From Photobacterium halotolerans DSM 18316 (lineage in GTDB: Bacteria > Pseudomonadota > Gammaproteobacteria > Enterobacterales > Vibrionaceae), in assembly GCF_000425165.1 (NCBI RefSeq), contig NZ_AULG01000022.1, forward strand, positions 47,812 through 111,811: 64,000 bases of DNA, given 5' to 3'. Position 1 is the stretch's first letter; every line of letters begins with the position of its first letter. Both the position numbers and the translations under genes were made by a program. The notes below the pieces were generated by a model, which saw nothing but the letters and a program-made list of their open reading frames with translations, did no database searches and was not told the origin of the DNA. Below, in pieces: positions 28,288-35,615 of this stretch.

Positions 28288-30312
28288 CTACTCACATTTC
28301 GACACCATCACAGCGTCGGGTAAGCCGTTATCCTGGAAGGTCAGGCTCCACACATAACGTCCGGCTTCAGGGAGCATGGCAGCGGTGTCTTTGCCATAGC
28401 TGCCTGCAGTGAGCGGCGTTTTCTGACCCGGCCTGAGTTCAAGCCCTTCGGCCGTATACTGTGGCGACCAGTCTTTACTGGCGTACTGCAAACGGAAGCT
28501 GCCGGCCTGTTCATTGGTTACCACCTGATACAGGTTCTGGCCTTTGTAGGCAAATTGCCGGTTGTCTTTGTGCTTCCATCCTGAATCGGTGAAATCGCCG
28601 ACCACATACAGCGACTTACTCACCGGTCCTTGCTCATTTACCGTTGGGTTATCGCACTTCGCCATTATACCTGTGCCCGTCACGGTCAGGGCTTTGGCCG
28701 TCAGATCGACAGCAGGTTGTACGGGGGAGACAATGCGCAGGAAGCGTGCTTCAAAGCCATTGAGCGGAACCGTGTAGTGTCCGCTGCTGAGGGGAAAGCG
28801 CTCACCGCTTTGCAAGTCCATCAAATCTCCGGCTGAGCCCAGTGTTTCCGCTTCCAAAGCCAGTTGTTGCGAAGCGTCTGTGGTACTGACCAGATAAACC
28901 ACGGCGTCCTGATCTTGTTGCTTGCGATCCACATACACCTTGTCATTGGCCACAATATTAAGGCGCTCGCCTTGGTATAACGCCGGGTGCGCTGATCGCA
29001 TGGTCATCAGCTCAGTGACATAGGCTTTGAGATCCCTTTGCCGTGCATTCAGCGTGGCACTGACGCCGTCAATCTTGCCACTGGAACGGGCCACATGATC
29101 ATCACACAAACCTTGGATGGCGCAGATATCGCCAGACACTTTATCGGCAAAATGTTCAACCTGATCACCAATTTCATCACCGTAATACAGGGTGATTGGG
29201 CCGGTATAAGCGGCGAGGAAGGATAACGCTGCTTTATGGCGCTGCCAGTATTGATCATCGGTGGGCTCTGCAATATTGCCGCGTTGCAGCAAATCACCAA
29301 AGCGGACGAGATCATGGTTGCCCAGCATCAGATTGGGCTGGGCATGATCGGGATACAGACGATGTAAATCCATGCCCTCTGCCAGCCAGCTGCCGCCTTT
29401 GCCACCGTTGCTGTTTTCATTCACGGCGAAGGTTTCTACTAACCGGTAGCGGACCGGAAAATCAAAGGCTGAACACAAGCCCGGTGTGCCTTGCGGGCCG
29501 TAACCCGTTTGGTTGATCACGTTTTCGTTATTCCATATTTCGGCCACCATATAACCCAGCGGGTGAACTGTTTCGCCAAGGTGATTGACGTAAGTGACCG
29601 ACTGCGATGCGTCATCGACCGTCTGGCGAATGTCCTGCCAGGCCTCCAGTGGCACCTGATAAGCCTGATCCAACCGCCAGCCATCAATTTTGAGTGTTTT
29701 GATCCAGTAAGCCGCTACTTCCTGATAAAAAGGCAGACTCTCCGGGTAGCTGACCGGATTGCTGCTGCCGGCGGGCAGCTTTCCGGTGGGCGATGGCACC
29801 ACATTGTCTTTGTGATGGCCAAACACACCGTCAAAGAACACATACAAGCCCCGGGCATGGGCCTGTTCGACCAATGCTTTCGCGGTTTCCAAGGTGCCAA
29901 ATTTCGGATCAATCGAAAAATAATCGGTGGCATAATAGCCGGTTGCATCCAAACGGTCTGCCCAGTGATCCTGACCAGTGATGGGTACCGACGCAAACAC
30001 AGGCGTCAGCCAGATCGCATTGACACCCAACGACTGGATATAGTCCAGAGAATCGATGATTCCCTGTAAATCGCCCTGATGGTGGCTGGTTCCATAGCCA
30101 GTGCCATGCCCAATATTCGGGTCACCATCGACAAAACTTTCCACCATCACCTGGTAAATGCGTAACTGGTGACTTTTCTCTGCAACGCTTGGGTTACAGG
30201 CATAAGATGCACTGGCTTGCTTCTCATCCGCAGAGGGACCTGAGCTCCCGCATCCTGCCAGCGCGGCGGCTATCAGTATTGAGAGTGTGGAGCGATAAAT
30301 CTTTTTGTTCAC
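28288..30312 (-). CDS. GH13 alpha-amylase-type lipoprotein
   Basis: Starts at GTG 30312 (MNKKIYRST) behind an AGGAAG site. The signal peptide ends in the lipobox LAGC, so Cys21 is lipidated; Ser at +2/+3 favours the outer membrane. The GH13 catalytic set is complete: GVNAIWLTPVF, DGVFGHH, DGWRLDQAY with nucleophile Asp215, MVAEIW with acid Glu258, and LGNHD with Asp334. A C-terminal domain with SLYVVGDFTDSGW and RLQYASKDWSP resembles the SusE/F or CBM-like sandwich that contacts starch. It likely trims malto-oligosaccharides at the cell surface or in the periplasm. It follows the pullulanase gene on the same strand (91-nt gap with a hairpin), so the two probably form an operon. Confidence 0.88.
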   Translation of the reverse strand: MNKKIYRSTLSILIAAALAGCGSSGPSADEKQASASYACNPSVAEKSHQLRIYQVMVESFVDGDPNIGHGTGYGTSHHQGDLQGIIDSLDYIQSLGVNAIWLTPVFASVPITGQDHWADRLDATGYYATDYFSIDPKFGTLETAKALVEQAHARGLYVFFDGVFGHHKDNVVPSPTGKLPAGSSNPVSYPESLPFYQEVAAYWIKTLKIDGWRLDQAYQVPLEAWQDIRQTVDDASQSVTYVNHLGETVHPLGYMVAEIWNNENVINQTGYGPQGTPGLCSAFDFPVRYRLVETFAVNENSNGGKGGSWLAEGMDLHRLYPDHAQPNLMLGNHDLVRFGDLLQRGNIAEPTDDQYWQRHKAALSFLAAYTGPITLYYGDEIGDQVEHFADKVSGDICAIQGLCDDHVARSSGKIDGVSATLNARQRDLKAYVTELMTMRSAHPALYQGERLNIVANDKVYVDRKQQDQDAVVYLVSTTDASQQLALEAETLGSAGDLMDLQSGERFPLSSGHYTVPLNGFEARFLRIVSPVQPAVDLTAKALTVTGTGIMAKCDNPTVNEQGPVSKSLYVVGDFTDSGWKHKDNRQFAYKGQNLYQVVTNEQAGSFRLQYASKDWSPQYTAEGLELRPGQKTPLTAGSYGKDTAAMLPEAGRYVWSLTFQDNGLPDAVMVSKCE

Positions 30313-30365
30313 GTTTAACTTCCTGTTGTTGTTATTTGAGTTTTTGAACTCTGTTCGCCTGTGAC

Positions 30366-30394
30366 CAGGTGCCCTTTACAGCCAGGGGCACCTG
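30366..30394 (-). promoter_or_regulatory. Intercistronic hairpin between pullulanase and lipoprotein amylase genes
   Basis: CAGGTGCCC and GGGCACCTG form a 9-bp stem with an 11-nt loop, 9 nt after the pullulanase stop. No U tract. It may lower downstream expression or protect the upstream mRNA end within the operon. Confidence 0.5.
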
Positions 30395-30403
30395 CAAGCG
30401 CGA

Positions 30404-32998
30404 TTACCGGGCCTGAGTAAATACAGTCACCGCAGTGCCTTCAACCACAACACTGCCGGATAACCCTGTCTGCTGACGGGCCCCTGATGCATCGGCAACC
30501 AGCGTCCAGTCGCCCGCAGGCAGGCTGATGGTCTGATTGCTGCCGCTGTTGTACACCACAAACAGGTTATGCGTGTCTTGCGGGTAAGTGATTAAACCTG
30601 TGACCAGTTGGCCGCCAGACTCAGCGGGCCGGGAGACTGTGAGGTAACTGGCGATGTCCTGATTTGAGGTCATGCGTAAACCAGCGTGATTGCGGCGCAG
30701 CGCGATCAGAGCTTTGAAGTAATCATAGGTAGCGGCGTTATCAGCACGGCGCTGCCACTTGATACTGTTAAAGCTGTCCGGCGCATTGTAGGTATTGTGG
30801 GTACCGCCGTGCGCACCGAAATTCCAGGCATCCGGATCACTCATTTGCTCGTTGTCGGTTTTTGTCCGTAAGAACTCGTCCCCGGCATGGACAAACCCGA
30901 TCCCCTGGCTGGTCAGCACCATGCCCATGCCAAAATTCACCACGCGTTTGGCGTAATCGAGACTGGCCGGTGGCGTCAGGCTGAGAATCTGGTGTGAGCT
31001 GTTCTGGACAACATTGCCCGACAGGCTTAAATACACCTTATCCCACAGCCCGAAATTATCATGGGCTGAAATATAGTTGATGCTTTGCTCCGGGTCGGCG
31101 GCAAAGTTTCTGAACCAGGTGCTGTTGCGGCTGTCATTGGGATCGTACGCAGAACCGCGCATGCCATCATAGATGGACCAGCCCGCATCGGCGCTGTCCA
31201 GATTGTTGAACATATAGCCGGTCCGGGTATCGTCGTTCGACCCTTTCAGGGCTTCACGGTACGCGCCGTTAAAGACGCCGACATGTTCTTGCACCATGTG
31301 ATGCGTGGTGCCGTAGCGGACACGTTGTGCTTCTTTCGGATCGCTGGCGTAACCATTCCAGGGTTCGCCGTAAAGCAGCAGATTGCGATCCGGGAATTGC
31401 TGGTTCAGCGCACGTCCCCATTTCTCCACTTCCTGATAAGAGAAAATGCCAATCAGATCGAAACGGAAACCATCAATGCCGTATTCATCGACCCAGTAGG
31501 CCAGCGAATCCTGAATCATGCGGCTGACCATAGGCAGGTCGGCATCAATGGAATTGCCTGTGCCGGACAGATCGGTGGGGGTGTAATAGCTGTTGCTGAT
31601 GTTTTCAAACATCTCTTTGGCGTAAGTGTGGTTGTACACCACATCCATGATGACCCGGATTCCGGCTTTGTGAAACTCGTTCACCATGGTTTTAAACTCG
31701 CTGGCACGCGCCTCGTAATCGGTCGGCACCTGTGAATAGCGTTCTTCCGGGACGTTGTAATTACGCGGATCATAGCCCCAGTTGTAACAAGGATCGCTGT
31801 CAGGAAGTCCGTCGCAGGTGGCAAAGTCATAGACGGGCAGCAGCTGGACGTGAGTGATGCCCAGATCGACCAGATGATCAATCCCTGTTTTCAGCCCGTT
31901 GTAACGGGTGCCGCTTTCGACCATCCCCAGGTACTTACCACGCTTGTCTGCGCTGACACCAGCGCTGGCATCGATGGTGAAATCGCGGACATGGACTTCA
32001 TAAATCACGGCATCTTCGCGGTTCACTAATGCCGGACGTTCAGCCCAGCCGCCATCTGGGGCAGTGCGGGACATGTCCATCACAATGTTGATGGCTTCAC
32101 TGTCTCCTGTGCCTGGTTTTGCCATTTTTCCGTAGGGGTCGCGCACCGGAATGCCATTGATCTTAAAGGTGTACTCGGCAAGGTGCAGATCACCGCTGAC
32201 GTCAACCTGATAGATATCGGTGTAGCCGTTGGCATCGCTCACTTTGCCCAGCGGGTATGCTGTGCCGTTCACAGTAACCGTGACATCGCTGTGATCCGGC
32301 GACCAGATCGCAAAGGTGGTTTTATCCGGCTGATATTGTGCACCTAGGGTGGGAAGCGGGGGGCAATCTGAGGTACATGGAGTCACGGGCGTGAGGGTAT
32401 AGTTCAGGGTCTGGTCGTTAACTGTGACCAGATATTCGCCGTTGATCTGGGTATAGATGTCATCGCCGGATGCGTCTAACACGCCGTCATTCTGATTATC
32501 ACCATAGTTTTGCGACCAGTCTCCGGTCAGATCAAACTTAAAACGCTGACTGGTTTGTCCGTCAAAATGGACCAACAGCGACCAGGTGTTGTTATCGACC
32601 AGGGTCATTGCCTCTGCCGCCCATTGATTCGGCGTGCCGCGAAAGTGCAGCGCTGCGAAGTTTTGTGCCAGAGACTGGCTGTCGCAACTGGTCACCGGCG
32701 TGGTGATAATCGTCTGGCTGTCGGTGTAAAAATCGATCCGATAGCTCTGATCACCGGCAACTGTGTAATCGTCGGCGGGGTAGCTTTCCTGCCAGTCACC
32801 GTAGCGGTCGATTTTAAACCGCGGACCACCTGTGGCGTCCCCTTGCAGAAAACTCTGGCAGGTTTGATAGTGAGTGGTCGTTATTTGTGTCATTGCTGCC
32901 GCGTTCCACTGATTCGGGGTGCCCCGGAAGTGCCAGTCGGCGAGTGCGGGGGCGCTGATCAGCGTCGCACCAACAATAAGCGTAGGTAAGGTTCTCAT
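30404..32998 (-). CDS. pulA: Secreted type I pullulanase (GH13, CBM48)
   Basis: 864 residues with a signal peptide ending at APALA before DWHF. Two N-terminal FRGTPNQW domains (about residues 20-105 and 115-200) are close relatives of those in the neighbouring amylase. A CBM48-like domain follows (TFAIWSPDHSDVTVTVNGTA...EYTFKINGIPVRDPYGK). The catalytic part has YNWGYDPRNYN, the hallmark of type I pullulanase, then DVVYNHT, DGFRFDLIG with nucleophile Asp514, LLYGEPW with the acid Glu, and YISAHDN. It debranches alpha-1,6 links in pullulan, starch or glycogen, supplying linear chains to the two amylases. It is the first gene of a probable two-gene operon. No lipobox is visible, so it is secreted rather than surface-anchored. 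Confidence 0.93.
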   Translation of the reverse strand: MRTLPTLIVGATLISAPALADWHFRGTPNQWNAAAMTQITTTHYQTCQSFLQGDATGGPRFKIDRYGDWQESYPADDYTVAGDQSYRIDFYTDSQTIITTPVTSCDSQSLAQNFAALHFRGTPNQWAAEAMTLVDNNTWSLLVHFDGQTSQRFKFDLTGDWSQNYGDNQNDGVLDASGDDIYTQINGEYLVTVNDQTLNYTLTPVTPCTSDCPPLPTLGAQYQPDKTTFAIWSPDHSDVTVTVNGTAYPLGKVSDANGYTDIYQVDVSGDLHLAEYTFKINGIPVRDPYGKMAKPGTGDSEAINIVMDMSRTAPDGGWAERPALVNREDAVIYEVHVRDFTIDASAGVSADKRGKYLGMVESGTRYNGLKTGIDHLVDLGITHVQLLPVYDFATCDGLPDSDPCYNWGYDPRNYNVPEERYSQVPTDYEARASEFKTMVNEFHKAGIRVIMDVVYNHTYAKEMFENISNSYYTPTDLSGTGNSIDADLPMVSRMIQDSLAYWVDEYGIDGFRFDLIGIFSYQEVEKWGRALNQQFPDRNLLLYGEPWNGYASDPKEAQRVRYGTTHHMVQEHVGVFNGAYREALKGSNDDTRTGYMFNNLDSADAGWSIYDGMRGSAYDPNDSRNSTWFRNFAADPEQSINYISAHDNFGLWDKVYLSLSGNVVQNSSHQILSLTPPASLDYAKRVVNFGMGMVLTSQGIGFVHAGDEFLRTKTDNEQMSDPDAWNFGAHGGTHNTYNAPDSFNSIKWQRRADNAATYDYFKALIALRRNHAGLRMTSNQDIASYLTVSRPAESGGQLVTGLITYPQDTHNLFVVYNSGSNQTISLPAGDWTLVADASGARQQTGLSGSVVVEGTAVTVFTQAR

Positions 32999-33304
32999 TT
33001 CAATTTCCTTTTGCCGTCCTTTGCAAGAGAGATAACTCCCGAACGGATCGAGTTATTGTTTATGGTTATTCGCACTCCTGACGCGGACATTTCATCCTGC
33101 CAGGTGAGTTGTAAATAGCACAAAAAATAACGCTGAAAATGCCGTTTCCGGTGAAATTGAATTGAAATGTGAACAGATTAACTCATTGTATGGCAAGAAA
33201 AAATTGAACTGTGATCTTGTTATCTCAGCCCCTTCCTACGCCCCCTTTTCTACGCCCTGAAGGGGACAGGCTATTGCCGGATACCATAATCAGTATTGTG
33301 GTAA
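32999..33304. other. Upstream region of the pullulanase gene
   Basis: Non-coding. It should hold the promoter and leader of the minus-strand pullulanase operon. A 7-bp inverted repeat ATAACTC/GAGTTAT (33032-33038 with 33050-33056) lies 35-60 nt before the start codon. No clear MalT box was seen. Confidence 0.4.
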
Positions 33305-33336
33305 GAAAGAAAAAACCTCCAACAGTGAAGGAGGTT
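33305..33336 (-). terminator. Rho-independent terminator of the cysteine hydrolase gene
   Basis: On the minus strand AACCTCC (33336-33330), a 9-nt loop, then GGAGGTT, which runs into TTTTTC. Stem plus U tract are in the right orientation and about 60 nt past the stop codon. Confidence 0.8.
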
Positions 33337-33397
33337 AAATCTGCTTTGAATTTTATTCCTGACGCTGAATCGGGTTAAAAGATCACCGATCTGAGGG

Positions 33398-33997
33398 TTA
33401 TGCGAAATCAGAAAGTTTCATGATAGTGGCATATCGATCACTCAATGCCGCGATGGAGACATCATGGACCAGTTTCCCATCAAGCTCGTTATTATTTTGA
33501 TCCGGAAGACTTCGAGTTGCGCAAGCATCTTCACAAACAATAACGTCGTATCCAAGCTCAACAGCTTTGATAGTTGTTGCAGTGACGCACATGTGACTCA
33601 TGAAACCAGCTACAATAATTTGCTTGCGTCCAGTCAATCGTATCAGCTCTTCTAACTCCGTATTAAAAAATGAGTTTGGAAGGGTTTTGTGTACGATTTG
33701 TTCGTCCTCTGATGGTTTTACCAATTGAATCACATCAGACATTTTTGATTCACAGTTAAACACTGGTGATGCAGAGCTTGCCTTATGCAATACATGAAAG
33801 ACGGGTGTTGATTTATCACGCGCTATATCAAGAAGCGTCTTTGCCTTATCCAATGCAAGTGAACCATTTTCACCTAACTTCAACTTTCCGTCAGTATATT
33901 CATTTTGAAAGTCTATATATAGAAGAACCATATTGTTCCAATCAACGGTGCTATCGGATAAGCCTGATATTTTTCGCAAAGTATTTACATGATTCAT
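33398..33997 (-). CDS. Isochorismatase-family cysteine hydrolase
   Basis: 199 residues with the family catalytic triad visible: Asp29 in LLYIDFQNEY, Lys104 in HKTLPNSFF and Cys137 in GFMSHMCVTAT. The SHMCV box and the following YDVIVCEDACATR are typical. The family hydrolyses amides or vinyl ethers (nicotinamidase, N-carbamoylsarcosine amidase, isochorismatase, peroxyureidoacrylate hydrolase); the substrate here cannot be told. It is divergent from the PLP decarboxylase/ANL-EamA operon with a 213-nt AT-rich region between. It shares that region's low GC content, so it probably belongs to the same transferred pathway, perhaps hydrolysing its precursor or product. Confidence 0.88.
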   Translation of the reverse strand: MNHVNTLRKISGLSDSTVDWNNMVLLYIDFQNEYTDGKLKLGENGSLALDKAKTLLDIARDKSTPVFHVLHKASSASPVFNCESKMSDVIQLVKPSEDEQIVHKTLPNSFFNTELEELIRLTGRKQIIVAGFMSHMCVTATTIKAVELGYDVIVCEDACATRSLPDQNNNELDGKLVHDVSIAALSDRYATIMKLSDFA

Positions 33998-34150
33998 TGT
34001 AGTCTCCTTTTTAAATTCAAGTCTAGTCTATGGAAAATAATCAGAATAGTTAACGAACAATTTTGCATGCGTGATGAGCAAAAATTCTTGTAGCAATTCG
34101 TTATTACCGCTATTCCATTTCAACTGTTGACGCACGACCTATGTGCAAAA

Positions 34151-34176
34151 ATTCTTATAGTTATAATGATAAGAAT
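34151..34176 (+). promoter_or_regulatory. Inverted repeat over a candidate -10 box, upstream of the decarboxylase operon
   Basis: ATTCTTAT and ATAAGAAT are perfect 8-bp arms around a 10-nt centre that contains TATAAT (34162-34167). It lies 35-60 nt before the start of the PLP decarboxylase gene and between two divergent genes. A dyad on top of a -10 box is what an operator would look like. The LysR-type regulator at the far end of the cluster is an obvious candidate binder, by inference only. No good -35 is visible at 17 nt. Confidence 0.5.
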
Positions 34177-34210
34177 ATTTTAAATTGAGCTGTAATTAAC
34201 AGGAGGTTAT

Positions 34211-35614
34211 ATGGTTGATAAGATTCGATTACCAATATATGAATCATTAGTAAGTTCAAAGAAGAGAATGAATGGAAGCTTTCATGCTCTGCCGATTCAA
34301 AATGTGGGTAATATTAAAAATGTAATACTTGAAGACGGTTTTCTGAATGCTTTTGAAAAGATAAAGCATTTAGAATTATCAATAACAGGACCTTTTTTTG
34401 ACAGTTTGTCAGACCCTTCCAGGGTGATTGATGAATCCTCAAATATTATTTCTGATATATATGGTTCAGATTTATCTTTATTTGTAACTTGTGGTTCAAC
34501 GATAGCAAACAACATTGTCATTGAAGCATTATGTAAGAATGATGATAAGGTTATATGTCAGAAAGGGGTGCATCAATCTATCCATTTTACTTTGAAATCC
34601 TCTAATATTGATGTAAATTTCATAGAAGATATCTTATGCAACAATGAGTCTAGCATTTACAGAGGTAATGCTGAAAAAATATTAGACGAATTAAAAAATG
34701 CTGAAGAGTTTAATAACCCTTACAAAACATTAATAATTAATAGTCAGTCATATGATGGTGTATGTTTTGATTTAAGTAGGTTTCTTGATCAAGTTTGTCA
34801 GATTGCGACAAGATTAGAAAATATTATTATTGATGAAGCGTGGGGAGCTTGGTCTGCATTTGATCCCTATATGAAAGAGAAGAGTGGAATTTACAACTCA
34901 AAACGCCTTTCACAGAAGTATGATAAAAACTTTATCGTAGTACACTCTATACATAAATCACTATTTTCATTCAGACAAGCAAGTTTAATCAATGTTTATG
35001 GTTCAGATTATTGCATTAATAAAATTATTAGTAGTCACTATAGAAATCATACAACCTCACCAAGCTATCCAATCCTGGCCAGTACTGAACTGGCTGTAGT
35101 ACATGCTAAAAACTATGGACATCAATACACCGAAAGAACATTAAGCTTGATTGATAAATTAAAAAATTTTGTAGTAAAAAACCTTAATCATTTCAAGATT
35201 GAAGAATTAGAATTGAACAGTGATTTCTTTATCAATGATCCCACAAAGGTTTGGGTGACTTGCTGTTCTCCATTATTAAATGGTGAAAAAATAAGAGAGT
35301 ATTTGTTTAATAATCAAGGTGTATACATTAGTCGGTACAATGAAAGATCAATTTTATTAAATTTTCACTGTGGCGTTAATGATGAGTTAGTTGATTATTT
35401 ATTGCTTGGACTAGAGTGCCTGGAAAAGAAAGTAAAAACAAATACAGATAAAATGAATTTAAGAGAAGGTGATATATCATCATCATTCTTTATTTTATAT
35501 CCCCCAGGAACCCCGGTTTTAACACCAGGACAAACGGTTTGTAAGTTTGACTTAGATAAAATAAATAATTCATTGATAAACAATATATCACTTTTAGTTG
35601 TTGAAGGAAATTAA
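34211..35614 (+). CDS. PLP-dependent decarboxylase of the Orn/Lys/Arg family (short form)
   Basis: 467 residues, with start ATG 34211 behind AGGAGG. Fold-type I PLP enzyme: LFVTCGSTIANN (cofactor phosphate region), NIIIDEAWGAW (Asp for the pyridine nitrogen), VVHSIHKSLFSFRQAS with PLP lysine Lys249, and NHTTSPSYPILAS. The C-terminal YPPGTPVLTPGQ is the signature of ornithine/lysine/arginine decarboxylases. The size fits the short, Bacillus SpeA-like branch without the N-terminal receiver-like wing. Expected reaction: loss of CO2 from a basic amino acid or an analogue, giving an amine. It is the first gene of a tight pair; the next gene starts 1 nt after its stop. Very AT-rich. The substrate is unknown; coupling to an adenylating enzyme suggests a biosynthetic rather than acid-stress role. 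Confidence 0.87.
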   Translation: MVDKIRLPIYESLVSSKKRMNGSFHALPIQNVGNIKNVILEDGFLNAFEKIKHLELSITGPFFDSLSDPSRVIDESSNIISDIYGSDLSLFVTCGSTIANNIVIEALCKNDDKVICQKGVHQSIHFTLKSSNIDVNFIEDILCNNESSIYRGNAEKILDELKNAEEFNNPYKTLIINSQSYDGVCFDLSRFLDQVCQIATRLENIIIDEAWGAWSAFDPYMKEKSGIYNSKRLSQKYDKNFIVVHSIHKSLFSFRQASLINVYGSDYCINKIISSHYRNHTTSPSYPILASTELAVVHAKNYGHQYTERTLSLIDKLKNFVVKNLNHFKIEELELNSDFFINDPTKVWVTCCSPLLNGEKIREYLFNNQGVYISRYNERSILLNFHCGVNDELVDYLLLGLECLEKKVKTNTDKMNLREGDISSSFFILYPPGTPVLTPGQTVCKFDLDKINNSLINNISLLVVEGN

Positions 35615-35615
35615 G

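Noticed and set aside
29491..30069. A 192-codon plus-strand frame inside the lipoprotein amylase gene
   Set aside because: It is antisense to intact GH13 catalytic motifs and has no ribosome site.
32999..33304. Possible MalT boxes upstream of the pullulanase operon
   Set aside because: No GGGGAKGAGG-like hexamer/decamer pair was found on either strand; the visible 7-bp inverted repeat does not resemble one.
34120..34167. TTGACG (34127) with TATAAT (34162) as a sigma-70 promoter
   Set aside because: The spacing is about 29 nt, far beyond the usual 16-18 nt, so the two boxes are unlikely to act together.
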